Assembly (NCBI RefSeq): GCF_004122115.1
Contig: NZ_SBKP01000007.1
Coordinates: 62,001-126,000, forward strand
From: Sphingobium fluviale
GTDB taxonomy: Bacteria; Pseudomonadota; Alphaproteobacteria; Sphingomonadales; Sphingomonadaceae
Direction: 5' to 3'
Length of the DNA: 64,000 nt
Part shown: positions 19,210 through 29,397 of the stretch, one piece after another
How positions within the stretch are numbered: position 1 is the stretch's first letter
Layout of the letters: every line of letters starts with the position of its first letter
Made by a program: the position numbers and the translations under genes
The notes under the pieces: model-generated
The model's input: the letters and a program-made list of their open reading frames with translations, nothing else
The model's database searches: none
Told to the model about the DNA's origin: nothing

Positions 19210-21039
19210 TTAGGCGTCGAGTGGTTCCGGCGTGTCGTCCACGTTGCGCTCTTGCGCCTGCTGTGCCCACATCTGGGCATAGAGGCCGCCCCGCGCCACC
19301 AGCGCCGCATGGGTGCCGCGCTCGGCAATGCGGCCCTGATCGAGCACGATGATCTCGTCCGCATCCACAACCGTGGAGAGGCGATGGGCGACGATGATCG
19401 TGGTGCGCTGGCGCGCCATATCCCGCAGAACCTGCTGGATCGAGGCCTCTGTACGGCTGTCGAGTGCACTGGTGGCTTCATCGAGGATAAGGATCGGCGG
19501 GTCTTTCACCAGAGTGCGGGCAATCGCGACCCGCTGTTTCTCTCCACCAGACAATTTTAACCCACGCTCGCCCACTCGCGTATCATAGCCTTGGGGCAAC
19601 GAGATGATGAAATCATGGATCGCCGCGCCGCGCGCAGCCGCCTCAATCTCTGCCTGCCCCGCGCCCTCACGCCCATAGGCGATGTTGTAGCCGATTGTGT
19701 CGTTAAACAGCACCATATCCTGCGGCACTATGCCGATCTGGGCGCGCAGGCTGGCCTGAGTGACGCGGGCAATATCCTGCCCGTCAATGCTGATGCGCCC
19801 GCCTTGCACATCATAGAAGCGATAGAGCAGCCGCGCGATGGTTGATTTGCCTGCCCCGGTCGGCCCCACGATGGCGAGAGTGTGGCCAGGAGGAATAGCG
19901 AGAGACAGGCCGTGTACTATCTCGCGGTCGGCATCATAGCCGAAGCGCACAGCCTCGAACCGGACTTCGCCCGCGCGAACGTGAAGCGGCCGCGCGTCAG
20001 GCGCATCAGTGATCTCTGCCGGAGTGTCTACAAGCGCAAACATCGCCTCCATGTCGATCACGCCCTGCCGGATCGTGCGATAGACCATGCCGAGCATGTC
20101 TAGAGGCCGGAAAAGCTGGGCCAGCAACGTGTTCACCAGCACCACATCACCGGTAGTGAACTGCCCCTTGCTCCAGCCCCAGACGGTATAGCCCATCGCG
20201 CCGGCCATCATCATGTTGGTGATGAGCGACTGGCCGATATTGAGGGCCGCAAGGCTGTTTTCCGATTTTACCGCTGCGCGCGCATAGCTCTGCATCGCCT
20301 CGTCATAGCGCCGGGACTCGCGGTCCTCCGCGCCGAAATATTTCACCGTCTCGAAGTTCAGCAGGCTGTCAACCGCATGCGCCATCGCGCCGGTATCGAG
20401 GTCCACCATATCGCGGCGAAGCTGGTTGCGCCATTCCGTAACAGTGCGTGTGAACCAGATGTAGCTGAAGACCATAACCAGTGTCGCGATCACCATCCCC
20501 GCACCGAACTTGGCAAAGAAGATGATGCACACTGCGATCAGTTCGATAATCGTCGGCGCGATGTTGAACAGCAGGAAATAGAGCATTGTGTCGATGCTCT
20601 TGGTGCCACGCTCGATGACTTTTGTAACCGCGCCGGTCTTGCGGTTGAGGTGAAAACGCAGCGAAAGCTGATGCAGATGGACGAATACATGCTGCGCTAG
20701 CCGTCGAGTTGCTTCCTGACCCACACGCTCGAACACGACGTTGCGCATGTTATCGAACAGCACTCCGCCGAATCGCGCGCCCGCATAAGCGCAGACGAGA
20801 GCGACAGCGAGCATCGCGCCCGTCTCCATGCCCGGTGCCATCCGGTCGATCACACCCTTATAGGCGAAGGGCATGATCAAGGTGATGGCTTTGCTTGCTA
20901 CCACCAGCAGCATGGCGATGACAACGCGCAGACGCAACGCGGGGGCATCCGCGGGCCAGAGATAGACTAGGAACCGGCGCATCGTTGCCCACAAGGGGGG
21001 CATGGGGGCGTTCTCTGTAGAGGGGGCGTCAGGCGGCAT
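19210..21039 (-). CDS. Atm1/HMT1-type ABC exporter (permease fused to ATPase)
   Basis: The protein (609 residues from this start) has a six-helix type IV exporter domain to about residue 330 and an ATPase domain with Walker A GPTGAGKST, signature LSGGEKQR and Walker B ILILDEATSALD. The sequence (LRFHLNRKTGAVTKVIERGTKS) is that of Atm1-like exporters, which carry glutathione-bound sulfur or metal species out of the cytoplasm. Starts at 21075, 21039 and 21003 are possible; MPPDAPS at 21039 fits relatives best, but no clear ribosome-binding site decides it. The 21039 start codon can pair with an upstream sequence (21221-21227) in a structured leader. Confidence 0.9.
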   Translation of the reverse strand: MPPDAPSTENAPMPPLWATMRRFLVYLWPADAPALRLRVVIAMLLVVASKAITLIMPFAYKGVIDRMAPGMETGAMLAVALVCAYAGARFGGVLFDNMRNVVFERVGQEATRRLAQHVFVHLHQLSLRFHLNRKTGAVTKVIERGTKSIDTMLYFLLFNIAPTIIELIAVCIIFFAKFGAGMVIATLVMVFSYIWFTRTVTEWRNQLRRDMVDLDTGAMAHAVDSLLNFETVKYFGAEDRESRRYDEAMQSYARAAVKSENSLAALNIGQSLITNMMMAGAMGYTVWGWSKGQFTTGDVVLVNTLLAQLFRPLDMLGMVYRTIRQGVIDMEAMFALVDTPAEITDAPDARPLHVRAGEVRFEAVRFGYDADREIVHGLSLAIPPGHTLAIVGPTGAGKSTIARLLYRFYDVQGGRISIDGQDIARVTQASLRAQIGIVPQDMVLFNDTIGYNIAYGREGAGQAEIEAAARGAAIHDFIISLPQGYDTRVGERGLKLSGGEKQRVAIARTLVKDPPILILDEATSALDSRTEASIQQVLRDMARQRTTIIVAHRLSTVVDADEIIVLDQGRIAERGTHAALVARGGLYAQMWAQQAQERNVDDTPEPLDA

Positions 21040-21088
21040 GGAAGGCCATGTAGGGACTGGCGCCTTGAAAGCCAAGCCGCGAGAGTTC

Positions 21089-21198
21089 GCCTGGACCGGA
21101 CATGGCTGCTGTGGGGTTCACCATATCCGGCCCAGGCAGGCCGCCAAAGCAGCCCTGAGACGCAACCTCCGAGTGGGGTTGGAGGTGCGTCTTGGGCT
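21089..21198. other. Tandem long hairpins in the dapD-exporter gap; possible structured RNA
   Basis: Hairpin 1 (21089-21137) pairs GCCTGG-CCGGA-ATGG with CCAT-TCCGG-CCAGGC with single mismatches. Hairpin 2 (21151-21198) pairs AGCCC-AGACGC-ACCTCC with GGAGGT-GCGTCT-GGGCT, about 17 pairs. Both loops contain GTGGGGTT (21111-21118 and 21173-21180). An outer 7-bp pairing (21033-21039 with 21221-21227) could enclose both. I cannot tell which strand is transcribed and match it to no known RNA family. Confidence 0.45.
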
Positions 21199-21302
21199 AA
21201 TCGATGTCATGCCAGCTGAAATGCCGCAAGACTAAAAATTAGAAAAAAGGCAGTTAATTTAGTTGATTACCTAGAGCGTTGACTCTAACTTCCGATGCAT
21301 CA

Positions 21303-22148
21303 TCAATCGCGAAGCAATTCGTTGATGGCCGTTTTCGCGCGCGTCTGAGCGTCCACACGCTTGACGATCACTGCACAGGAAAGATTTGGTCCTGCACTGC
21401 CATCGGGCAACGGTTTTCCGGGCAGCGAACCGGGAACGACCACAGAATAGGGCGGCACCTCACCGACAAAGACCTCGCCCGTGGTGCGATCGACGATCTT
21501 GGTGGTCGCGGAGAGGAACACGCCCATCGAGAGTACGGCGCCACGCCCGACGCGCACGCCTTCAACCACTTCTGATCGCGCGCCGATGAAGCAGTCATCC
21601 TCGATGATGACCGGATCGGCTTGAAGCGGCTCCAGCACTCCGCCGATGCCCACGCCGCCCGAAAGATGCACATTCTTGCCGATCTGCGCGCAGCTGCCGA
21701 CCGTTACCCAGGTGTCGACCATCGTGCCTTCATCTACAAAGGCGCCGATGTTGACGAAGCTCGGCATAAGGACGACGTTTTTAGCGATATGGCTGCCTGC
21801 ACGGGCGATGCTGCCGGGTACTGCGCGGAAGCCAGCGGCGCGATATTCCGCTTCGCCCCAGCCCGCGAACTTGCTGGGCACCTTGTCCCACCAAAAGCTG
21901 GCGCTTGGCCCGCCGGGGATGAGCTGGTTGTCATTGAGCCGGAACGAGAGCAACACGGCTTTCTTCGCCCATTGGTTGACCTGCCAGTTTCCGTCCTTCG
22001 GTTCGGCCACGCGGATCTGACCGGCGTCAAGCAAGGATAGCGCGCGTTCTACGGCGGACCGCACCTCGCCGGTGCTTGTTGTCGAGATATTCACCCGGTC
22101 TTCCCATGCGGCATCGAGTGTGGCGATCAGATCAGTATGGTCAGTCAT
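21303..22148 (-). CDS. dapD: Tetrahydrodipicolinate N-succinyltransferase
   Basis: The 281-residue enzyme catalyses the succinylation step of lysine and diaminopimelate synthesis. After a helical N-terminal domain it has the left-handed beta-helix of hexapeptide acyltransferases ([38 protein letters not shown]) and the C-terminal [26 protein letters not shown]. Length and motifs are normal for DapD. It stands between mtgA and the ABC exporter with a structured 230-bp gap after it. Diaminopimelate links it functionally to the peptidoglycan transglycosylase gene next to it. Confidence 0.96.
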   Translation of the reverse strand: MTDHTDLIATLDAAWEDRVNISTTSTGEVRSAVERALSLLDAGQIRVAEPKDGNWQVNQWAKKAVLLSFRLNDNQLIPGGPSASFWWDKVPSKFAGWGEAEYRAAGFRAVPGSIARAGSHIAKNVVLMPSFVNIGAFVDEGTMVDTWVTVGSCAQIGKNVHLSGGVGIGGVLEPLQADPVIIEDDCFIGARSEVVEGVRVGRGAVLSMGVFLSATTKIVDRTTGEVFVGEVPPYSVVVPGSLPGKPLPDGSAGPNLSCAVIVKRVDAQTRAKTAINELLRD

Positions 22149-22223
22149 GAAGCTATTCCCCGGAGTGGCATCAGTTGCGCAGGGCTATCCCCGATGCGCG
22201 CCGCAGACGCAAGAGGGGCGCAC

Positions 22224-22934
22224 TTATTTCAGACAGCTATCAAGCCCCTGATTGCGCACGACGCCTACCCTACGGCTGATGCTGTTGCCATATCGGCGGG
22301 TAAAGCCCGATGGAGCGACCGCCGCACGCTTTTTAGGTAGCGGCAGCACGGCGGCAATGCGCGCCGCTTCCGCCCGCGTGAGCGTGCTGGCATCATGGTT
22401 GAAATAGCGCATCGCGCCGGCGTTGGCGCCGTATGTGCCGATGCCTGTCTCCGCGACGTTCAAGTAGACTTCCATGATCCGGTGCTTGCCCCACAAGGCT
22501 TCGATCAACAGCGTGAACCACGCCTCCAGCCCTTTGCGGAAAAATCCACCATTCTGCCAGAGGAAGACATTCTTGGCGGTCTGCTGGCTGATGGTGGAGC
22601 CGCCGCGGATACGCCCGCCACGCTCGTTATGCTCAAACGCCTTCTGGATTGCCTCCGCATCAAAGCCGTGATGCAGGCAGAATTTGCTGTCCTCCGCCGC
22701 GATGGCCGCACGGGCCATATCCGGGTCCATATCCTCCAGACTCATCCATTCTTTTGTGAACCCATTCTTGTCGAACAGCATGGTGAGCGTCACTGGCGGC
22801 GGGACAAAGCGGTAGATCACCACCATCACCACCGAGAGGATTAGAAAGCCACCTATAATGTGCAGCGGCCAGCGGATCAGTCCCCGCAGAGAGAAGGATG
22901 TACGGGTCTTTGAGATAGTCCGATTGCGCGCCAT
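22224..22934 (-). CDS. mtgA: Monofunctional peptidoglycan glycosyltransferase
   Basis: The 236-residue protein has one N-terminal membrane anchor (about residues 24-42) and a GT51 domain facing the periplasm. Family motifs are AAEDSKFCLHHGFD (catalytic Glu), RGGSTISQQTAKN, and ALWGKHRIMEVYLNVAETG with the second conserved Glu. It polymerises lipid II into glycan strands and has no transpeptidase domain. It sits 27 bp downstream of the adenosine kinase gene on the same strand, so co-transcription is likely. Confidence 0.95.
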   Translation of the reverse strand: MARNRTISKTRTSFSLRGLIRWPLHIIGGFLILSVVMVVIYRFVPPPVTLTMLFDKNGFTKEWMSLEDMDPDMARAAIAAEDSKFCLHHGFDAEAIQKAFEHNERGGRIRGGSTISQQTAKNVFLWQNGGFFRKGLEAWFTLLIEALWGKHRIMEVYLNVAETGIGTYGANAGAMRYFNHDASTLTRAEAARIAAVLPLPKKRAAVAPSGFTRRYGNSISRRVGVVRNQGLDSCLK

Positions 22935-22961
22935 GACGAGAGAAATAGCCTTAGCCGTGCC

Positions 22962-23957
22962 CTATAGTCCAGAGCGAGCGCGCAGTTCCTTGAGGTCCGC
23001 CTCTGGCCGTGCGCCATAATGCGATATGATCTCTGCCGCGCACAGCGCGCCAAGATGGAGGCAGGTCGTCAGATTCTTCCCCTCCACGATGCCTGCAAGG
23101 AAACCTGCAGCAAACAGATCGCCTGCGCCGGTGGTGTCGATCACCTCGTCGACCGGCGCGGCGGGCGCCTCATGCCGCTTCCCGCCCGCAACCGCGACAG
23201 CGCCCTTTTCGCTGCGGGTCGAGACCAGTATCGGCACCTTGGGCGCAATCGCCGCCACCGCCTGCTCGAAATCCTCCACTTGTGCCAGCGCTTGAATTTC
23301 GGCCTCGTTGGAAAAGAGGATGTCGATCAGCCCGGATTCGATCAGGGTCATAAAGTCCGCTCGGTGCCGTTCGATCACAAAGCCGTCTGACAGCGTGAAG
23401 GCGACCTTGCGCCCCGCCGCCCGCGCCAGCTCTATCGCGCTGCGCATCGCCTTGCGCGGCTCTTCGGGATCCCAGAGATAGCCTTCGAGGTAGAGGATAC
23501 CCGCGCCACGGATCATCTCAGGATCGAGCGCGCTGGCGGGCAAATGCTGGGATGCGCCGAGGAAGGTGTTCATCGTCCGCTGCGCATCGGGCGTCACCAT
23601 CACGAGACAGCGAGCTGTGGGCACACCGCCATTCGAGACCGGCGTATGATAATCCACGCCCAGCGCCTTGATGTCATGCGCGAAAATTGTACCCAGCTGG
23701 TCGTTCGCCACCTGGCCGATGAAACCACATCTCTTGCCCAGCGCGGCGAGGCCGGCAAGCGTATTGGCCGCAGAGCCGCCGCTCGTTTCGCGGCCTGCGC
23801 CCATTTCGGCATAGAGGAAATCTGCCGTTTCCGCGTCGATGAGCTGCATGCCGCCCTTGGGCAATGCGTGAAGGGCGAGGAACGCATCGTCGCTGGGCGC
23901 GATCACATCGACAATCGCGTTGCCGATGGCGACGACATCATATTGGGGTTGGGTCAC
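22962..23957 (-). CDS. Adenosine kinase (PfkB family)
   Basis: The 331-residue sugar-kinase-fold protein has the PfkB signature regions: GGSAANTLAGLAALG near residue 60, and DTTGAGDLFAAGFL near residue 270 with the catalytic Asp and anion hole. Full-length similarity to alphaproteobacterial adenosine kinases (MTQPQYDVVAIGNAIVDV, LYLEGYLWDPE) makes phosphorylation of adenosine to AMP the best call, a salvage step that would also clear adenosine released from S-adenosylhomocysteine. Another PfkB sugar kinase remains possible but less likely. Confidence 0.88.
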   Translation of the reverse strand: MTQPQYDVVAIGNAIVDVIAPSDDAFLALHALPKGGMQLIDAETADFLYAEMGAGRETSGGSAANTLAGLAALGKRCGFIGQVANDQLGTIFAHDIKALGVDYHTPVSNGGVPTARCLVMVTPDAQRTMNTFLGASQHLPASALDPEMIRGAGILYLEGYLWDPEEPRKAMRSAIELARAAGRKVAFTLSDGFVIERHRADFMTLIESGLIDILFSNEAEIQALAQVEDFEQAVAAIAPKVPILVSTRSEKGAVAVAGGKRHEAPAAPVDEVIDTTGAGDLFAAGFLAGIVEGKNLTTCLHLGALCAAEIISHYGARPEADLKELRARSGL

Positions 23958-23995
23958 GCGGGAGAGTCCTTAGGTGGCTGGCTGTGAACACAAAC

Positions 23996-24072
23996 TGGCG
24001 CGCCCGGCAGGATTCGAACCTGCGACCACCCGCTTAGAAGGCGGGTGCTCTATCCAGCTGAGCTACGGGCGC
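23996..24072 (-). tRNA. tRNA-Arg (anticodon TCT)
   Basis: Read on the minus strand, the 77-nt sequence folds as a cloverleaf: acceptor GCGCCCG / CGGGCGC, D-arm TAGCTCAGCTGGATAGAGCA, anticodon loop CTTCTAA (TCT, arginine), and T-arm with GGTTCGAATCC. The 3' CCA is encoded. Confidence 0.96.
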
Positions 24073-24120
24073 TGATGAGAAAGGCGCATAGCGTGGTTTG
24101 ACGGCGGCGCAAAGAGCGAT

Positions 24121-24915
24121 ATGCGTGAGGCTATGAGCGATACATCTCTTCCGCATGTCGCCGCGAACAGCCTGCATGGCCGCCCGTTGCGCTATTACGA
24201 TTTCGCGCTGGCAGCGTTCGTCACGATATTGCTGCTCTCGAACCTGATCGGCGCGGCGAAGCTGAGCGTGGTGGATGGGTTCGTCTTCGGCGCTGGCATA
24301 TTGTTCTTCCCGATCGGCTATGTCCTCGGCGATGTGCTGACCGAGGTTTATGGCTATGCGCGGGCGCGGAGGTGCGTGTGGGCGGGCTTTTGCGCCATGC
24401 TGTTCATGGCGGTGATGAGCGCGGTTGTGGTGGCGATGCCGCCTTTTGCTGGCTGGACGTGCGCAGCGAGCGAAAATGCGTTGTTCGCCAATGTGCTCAA
24501 GGCCAGCGATGCGGGCACCATCTGCCAGGCGACATACGACTCGGTGTTCGGCAGCACATGGCGCATTGTCGCGGCGTCGATCATCGCCTTTTGGGCGGGC
24601 GAGTTCGTCAATAGCTACGTGTTGGCGAAGATGAAGGTCTGGACCAAGGGCAAGCATCTGTGGACACGCACCATCGGCTCGACCATTTTCGGGCAGGGGG
24701 TGGACAGCCTGATCTTCTATCCGCTCGCGTTTCTCGGCGTGTGGCCGACAGAGCAGGTGGGCTCGGTGCTCGTTACCAACTGGGCGCTCAAAGTGGGCTG
24801 GGAGGTGGTGCTCACGCCCGTCACCTATGCGGTGGTGGGCTTCATCAAGCGCCGCGAGGGGCTGGATATCTATGATGAAGGGACGGACTTCACCCCATTT
24901 AAGACAGGGGTTTAG
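24121..24915 (+). CDS. VUT/YhhQ family transporter, likely queuosine precursor uptake
   Basis: The 264-residue protein has about six membrane segments and the family motifs LLLSNLIGAAKL, FFPIGYVLGDVLTEVYGYARARR and FGQGVDSLIFYPLAFLG. YhhQ-type proteins import the queuosine precursors preQ0 or preQ1. The start could also be the ATG at 24133; upstream AAAGAG favours 24121 slightly. It lies between the tRNA-Arg gene and purQ in the opposite direction, with no queuosine gene nearby, so the substrate is inferred from family only. Confidence 0.86.
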   Translation: MREAMSDTSLPHVAANSLHGRPLRYYDFALAAFVTILLLSNLIGAAKLSVVDGFVFGAGILFFPIGYVLGDVLTEVYGYARARRCVWAGFCAMLFMAVMSAVVVAMPPFAGWTCAASENALFANVLKASDAGTICQATYDSVFGSTWRIVAASIIAFWAGEFVNSYVLAKMKVWTKGKHLWTRTIGSTIFGQGVDSLIFYPLAFLGVWPTEQVGSVLVTNWALKVGWEVVLTPVTYAVVGFIKRREGLDIYDEGTDFTPFKTGV

Positions 24916-24923
24916 GCTGGGCG

Positions 24924-25598
24924 TCAGGCGCTCGCCATCATCCCCTCGACCAGCCCTGCGAACATACGCGCGCCGTCGGTATTGCCATGCGCAGGCTCGC
25001 AGGCGCGCTCCGGGTGGGGCATCATGCCGAGCACGTTGCCGCCTTCGTTGAGGATGCCCGCAATATTGCGCGCGGAGCCGTTGACGCTCTCCGCATAGCG
25101 GAAGGCGACGCGGCCTTCGCCTTCGAGCCAGTCCAGCGTGACGGCGTCAGCGAAATAATTGCCGTCATGATGGGCGACCGGGATCGTGATCTGCTCGCCC
25201 GCCTGATAGCGCGATGTAAAGGCGCTCTGACTGTTCTCAACCGTGAGCGCGACATCTCGGCAGACAAAATGGATGCCCGCGTTGCGCATCAGCGCACCGG
25301 GAAGCAGCCCGCTCTCGGTGAGCACCTGAAAGCCGTTGCATACGCCCAGCACCATCACGCCCTTGTCTGCCGCCGCTTTTACGGCGGCCATCACCGGTGA
25401 GCGCGAGGCCATCGCGCCAGAGCGCAGATAGTCGCCATAGGAAAAGCCGCCGGGAACGGCGATCAGATCAATGCCAGCAGGGATCTCGGTCTCGCGGTGC
25501 CAGAGCATGACTGGCTTGACACCGCTCGCCTGTTCGATGGCGACGGCCATGTCGCGGTCGCAGTTGGAACCGGGAAAGACGATGACGGCGCTTTTCAT
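24924..25598 (-). CDS. purQ: FGAM synthase glutaminase subunit PurQ
   Basis: The 224-residue class I glutamine amidotransferase supplies ammonia to PurL in step four of purine synthesis. The nucleophile elbow is GVCNGFQ, the oxyanion region is [14 protein letters not shown], and the His/Glu pair is in [10 protein letters not shown]. It starts 4 bp after purS, and together with PurL (not in this window) they form the three-part FGAM synthase of alphaproteobacteria. Confidence 0.96.
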   Translation of the reverse strand: MKSAVIVFPGSNCDRDMAVAIEQASGVKPVMLWHRETEIPAGIDLIAVPGGFSYGDYLRSGAMASRSPVMAAVKAAADKGVMVLGVCNGFQVLTESGLLPGALMRNAGIHFVCRDVALTVENSQSAFTSRYQAGEQITIPVAHHDGNYFADAVTLDWLEGEGRVAFRYAESVNGSARNIAGILNEGGNVLGMMPHPERACEPAHGNTDGARMFAGLVEGMMASA

Positions 25599-25602
25599 GG
25601 GC

Positions 25603-25836
25603 TTACCCCAGCTTTTCGATGCGGTAATTCTCGATCACGGTGTTGGCGAGCAGCTTGGCGCACATCGCGTCGATATCCGCGTCAGATGTTCCATCCGCCA
25701 GATCCAGCTCGATCATCTTGCCCGCGCGCACATCGTTGACGCCAGCAAAGCCCAAGCCTTCGAGCGCATGACGGATCGCCTTGCCCTGCGGATCGAGCAC
25801 GCCGTTCTTGAGGGTGACGAAAACGCGGGCTTTCAT
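25603..25836 (-). CDS. purS: FGAM synthase subunit PurS
   Basis: This 77-residue protein ([21 protein letters not shown]) is the small subunit that joins PurL and PurQ. The conserved [10 protein letters not shown] segment is present, and the length is typical. It lies between purC (89 bp upstream) and purQ (4 bp downstream), the usual alphaproteobacterial order purC-purS-purQ. Confidence 0.95.
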   Translation of the reverse strand: MKARVFVTLKNGVLDPQGKAIRHALEGLGFAGVNDVRAGKMIELDLADGTSDADIDAMCAKLLANTVIENYRIEKLG

Positions 25837-25925
25837 GGGGCGAGACTCCGTGGCTGTGGCGCAGTGATGTGCGAGAAGCCCCTATGCCCAGATGATGCTG
25901 AGGGCAAGCCTGCAACGCCCAAAAA

Positions 25926-26711
25926 TCAGCTGCCCTTTTTCTTGCGATGCTTGTCGAGGTCCAGCACGGTCGTAGGCTCGGCGCCTTCTTCCATTAGCAG
26001 GCCGAGGCGGCGGGCGACTTCCTGATAGGCTTCCACCTCGCCGCCAAGGTCACGGCGGAAGCGGTCTTTGTCCAGCTTTTCGCCGGTGACCATGTCCCAC
26101 AGGCGGCAGCCATCCGGGCTGATCTCGTCGGCAAGGATGATGCGGCTGAAATCGCCATCCCACAGGCGACCGAACTCCAGCTTGAAGTCGACGAGGCGGA
26201 TGCCGATCCCTGCGAACAAGCCGCTCATGAAATCGTTCACGCGGATCGCCATGTCGGCGATGTCGTGCATCTCTTCCTGGCTCGCCCAACCGAAGCAGGC
26301 GATATGCTCTTCGGTGATGAGCGGGTCGCCGAGCGCGTCGTCCTTGTAATAATATTCGATCAATGTGCGCGGAAGCTGCGTGCCCTCCTCGATGCCAAGA
26401 CGCTGCGAAAGCGAGCCAGCCGCCACGTTGCGCACCACTACCTCAATCGGCACGATCTCGACCTGCCGCACGAGCTGCTCGCGCATGTTGAGGCGGCGGA
26501 TGAAGTGCGTTGGCACCCCGATATTGGCGAGCAGGGTGAAGACATGCTCCGAAATGCGGTTGTTGAGCACGCCCTTGCCGTTGATCGTGCCCTTTTTCTG
26601 GGCATTGAAGGCGGTGGCGTCATCCTTGAAATACTGAATGATCGTGCCCGGCTCCGGGCCTTCATAGAGGATTTTGGCCTTGCCTTCGTAGATCTGGCGC
26701 CGACGAACCAT
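25926..26711 (-). CDS. purC: SAICAR synthetase
   Basis: The 261-residue enzyme condenses CAIR with aspartate in purine synthesis. It has [15 protein letters not shown] near the N-terminus, [17 protein letters not shown], and [12 protein letters not shown]. The frame continues far upstream, but that part is only the antisense of parC; the ATG at 26711 gives the standard protein. It heads the purC-purS-purQ operon. A strong hairpin lies 25-66 bases upstream of its start. Confidence 0.95.
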   Translation of the reverse strand: MVRRRQIYEGKAKILYEGPEPGTIIQYFKDDATAFNAQKKGTINGKGVLNNRISEHVFTLLANIGVPTHFIRRLNMREQLVRQVEIVPIEVVVRNVAAGSLSQRLGIEEGTQLPRTLIEYYYKDDALGDPLITEEHIACFGWASQEEMHDIADMAIRVNDFMSGLFAGIGIRLVDFKLEFGRLWDGDFSRIILADEISPDGCRLWDMVTGEKLDKDRFRRDLGGEVEAYQEVARRLGLLMEEGAEPTTVLDLDKHRKKKGS

Positions 26712-26735
26712 CTTTGGGGTGCCTACTCGTATTGA

Positions 26736-26777
26736 GTGATTTCGAGGCAGATGCCCATCTGCCGACTCGGAAATCAC
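26736..26777 (-). promoter_or_regulatory. Strong hairpin in the purC leader
   Basis: GTGATTTC pairs with GAAATCAC and, inside it, GCAGATG pairs with CATCTGC around a two- to three-base loop, with CGAGTC / CTCG partly pairing between them. It lies 25-66 bases upstream of the purC ATG. It has no T-run towards purC, so control of mRNA stability or a protein-binding site is more likely than termination. Confidence 0.4.
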
Positions 26778-26936
26778 GGAAAAAACCAAGCGAATGAATG
26801 CGCCCCGGAAACGCGAATCATGGATAAGATCGGCGGGTCCGGGGCTGATGTGTCGGCCCATAACGCAAAGCGGGGCAGGGTGCAAATATTGCCCGCCCCC
26901 CTCGCCAAGCCGCTCACGCATTGCTAATCCGCACCC

Positions 26937-29231
26937 ATGACCACCGATTTTCGCGACCCGTTCGACAGCATCGTCAACCACCCGTTCGATGAAGCCCTCT
27001 CCCAGCGCTATCTCGTCTACGCGCTCTCGACGATAACGGCGCGCTCTCTCCCCGATCTGCGCGATGGGCTGAAGCCGGTGCATCGCCGCCTGTTGTGGGC
27101 GATGCGGCTGCTGCGCATGGAGCCTGCGGGCGCCGCGCCTGATGTGCTGATCGCGAACCCGGCCCGCAACACCACGCCTTACAAGAAATGCGCGCGTGTG
27201 GTGGGCGATGTCATCGGTAAATATCACCCGCACGGCGATCAGTCTGTCTATGATGCGATGGTCCGCCTCGCGCAGGATTTTTCGCTGCGCACGCCGCTCG
27301 TCGATGGGCAGGGCAACTTCGGTAATGTCGACGGCGATAATGCGGCGGCGATGCGCTACACCGAGGCGCGGCTGACGCAGGCGGCCGCGGACCTGATGGC
27401 CGGGCTGGACGAGGGCACGGTTGAGTTTCGCCCGACTTATAATGGCGAGGAAGAAGAGCCGGAGGTGTTTCCCGGCCTGTTCCCCAATCTGCTGGCCAAT
27501 GGCGCGAGCGGCATCGCGGTCGGCATGGCGACGAGCATCCCGCCGCACAACGTGACAGAGATCATCGACGCCGCGACGTTGCTGATCGACGAGCCGCAGG
27601 CCGAGCATGCGCGCCTGATGGAGATCGTGCGCGGGCCGGATATGCCGACAGGCGGCGTGCTGGTGGACAGTGCTGCGGTAATCTCAGAGGCATATGCCAC
27701 CGGGCGCGGGTCCATGCGGGTGCGTGCGAAATGGCATCAGGAGGACGAAGGGCGGGGCCAGTGGGTCGCTGTGATCACCGAAATTCCCTATCAGGTCCAG
27801 AAATCCAAGCTGATCGAGCAGATTGCTACGCTCATCACCGAGAAGAAGCTGCCGATCCTCGCCGATGTGCGCGATGAGAGCGACGAGGCGATCCGCATCG
27901 TGCTGGAGCCGCGGGCGCGGACGGTCGAGGTCGAGGTGCTGATGGACAGCCTGTTCCGTTTGACCGATCTGGAAACGCGTTTTCCGCTTAACATGAACGT
28001 GCTCGACGCCACCCGCACCCCGCGCGTCATGGGGCTGGGCGAGGTGCTGCGCGAATGGCTGAAGCACCAGATCGAGGTGGTGGTGCGCCGGGCAAAGCAT
28101 CGGCTGGACAAGATCGCCGCACGGGTTGAGTTGCTCGATGGCTATATCATTGCCTATCTCAACCTCGACCGGGTGATCGAGATCATCCGCACCGAGGATG
28201 AGCCGAAAGAGGTGATGATGGCGGAGTTTAGCCTCACCGACCGGCAGGCTGAGGCGATCCTCAACATGCGGTTGCGGAGCTTGCGCAAGCTGGAGGAGAT
28301 GGAGCTTCGACGCGAGCATGCGGAACTGCTGAAAGAGCGCGAAGAGCTGGAAAAGCTGGTCGAAAGCCCGGCTCGGCAGCGCACCCGCCTGAAACGCGAT
28401 CTGGCTGAGCTGCGCAAACGCTATGGCCCTGACACGCCATTGGGGCGCCGCAGAACGCAGGTGGAGGAGGCCGCGCCTGCGCGCGAAATCCCGCTGGAGG
28501 CGATGATCGAGCGCGAGCCGATCACCGTTATCCTCTCTCAGCGGGGCTGGATCAGGGCGATGAAGGGGCATGTCGATCTTGCTTCCGCCGATACCGCAAA
28601 ATTCAAGGAGGGGGATGGCCCCGCCTTCGCCTTCCACGCGCAAACGACAGACAAGCTGCTGCTCGCCTGCGCCAACGGGCGTTTTTACACGCTTGGGGCC
28701 GATAAGTTACCAGGCGGACGTGGCTTTGGTGAGCCGGTTCGGTTGATGGTGGACCTTGATGGCGATACCGAGATCGTCGCGCTGCTGCCTGCGCGGGCAG
28801 CGGGCAAGATACTGCTCGCGGCTTCGGACGGGCGCGGGTTCGTGGCGGTGATGGACGATCTGATCGCCGAAACACGCAAGGGCAAGCAGGTGGTGAACCT
28901 GAAAACCGGCGCGCGGGTCGCGGTGGTCCACGTCATCACGACGGAGGCCGACACGGTCGCCGTGATCGGCGAGAACCGCAAGCTACTGGTGTTTCCATTA
29001 TCCGAACTGCCGGAAATGACGCGCGGACAGGGGGTCCAGCTCCAGCGCTATCGTGATGGCGGACTATCAGACGCCATCACCTTCCGCTTATCCGACGGTC
29101 TTTCATGGGCCATGGGCGGAGAAACGGGCCGCACCCGCACCGAGACGGACCTATCTATGTGGCGGGTAGCGCGCGGCGCGGCAGGGCGGATGCCGCCTAC
29201 CGGGTTCCCGCGGAATAATCGTTTCAGTTGA
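26937..29231 (+). CDS. parC: DNA topoisomerase IV subunit A
   Basis: The 764-residue protein is the DNA-cutting subunit of topoisomerase IV, which decatenates daughter chromosomes with ParE. It has the type IIA pattern: [26 protein letters not shown], and [11 protein letters not shown] with the catalytic Tyr near residue 139. The C-terminal part is shorter than in GyrA and lacks the GyrA-box (QRRGGKG), so ParC and not GyrA. It is transcribed divergently from purC across a 225-bp gap. Confidence 0.94.
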   Translation: MTTDFRDPFDSIVNHPFDEALSQRYLVYALSTITARSLPDLRDGLKPVHRRLLWAMRLLRMEPAGAAPDVLIANPARNTTPYKKCARVVGDVIGKYHPHGDQSVYDAMVRLAQDFSLRTPLVDGQGNFGNVDGDNAAAMRYTEARLTQAAADLMAGLDEGTVEFRPTYNGEEEEPEVFPGLFPNLLANGASGIAVGMATSIPPHNVTEIIDAATLLIDEPQAEHARLMEIVRGPDMPTGGVLVDSAAVISEAYATGRGSMRVRAKWHQEDEGRGQWVAVITEIPYQVQKSKLIEQIATLITEKKLPILADVRDESDEAIRIVLEPRARTVEVEVLMDSLFRLTDLETRFPLNMNVLDATRTPRVMGLGEVLREWLKHQIEVVVRRAKHRLDKIAARVELLDGYIIAYLNLDRVIEIIRTEDEPKEVMMAEFSLTDRQAEAILNMRLRSLRKLEEMELRREHAELLKEREELEKLVESPARQRTRLKRDLAELRKRYGPDTPLGRRRTQVEEAAPAREIPLEAMIEREPITVILSQRGWIRAMKGHVDLASADTAKFKEGDGPAFAFHAQTTDKLLLACANGRFYTLGADKLPGGRGFGEPVRLMVDLDGDTEIVALLPARAAGKILLAASDGRGFVAVMDDLIAETRKGKQVVNLKTGARVAVVHVITTEADTVAVIGENRKLLVFPLSELPEMTRGQGVQLQRYRDGGLSDAITFRLSDGLSWAMGGETGRTRTETDLSMWRVARGAAGRMPPTGFPRNNRFS

Positions 29232-29397
29232 AGCAGTTATTCGGAATTTTTGCTTATGGTAAGCGCAATCTTAACCGCATGAAAAGAATTGCTATTATAG
29301 AATGACCTATAGGTAACGGGCTTGGCGCATTGTCTGTGCCGGGAAAATATTCGTGCCGCACACGCAATCAGGCGCGGGATAGGTCGTTAAATACGTT

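Noticed and set aside
21033..21227. SRP RNA, tmRNA, 6S RNA or a cobalamin/TPP riboswitch in the dapD-exporter gap
   Set aside because: The hallmark sequences (GGAAG tetraloop region, tRNA-like T-arm, B12 box, TPP core) are absent. The single rod shape of 6S RNA does not fit two side-by-side hairpins.
26712..27608. A 300-residue N-terminal extension of purC
   Set aside because: The extension is antisense to parC; PurC begins normally at 26711.
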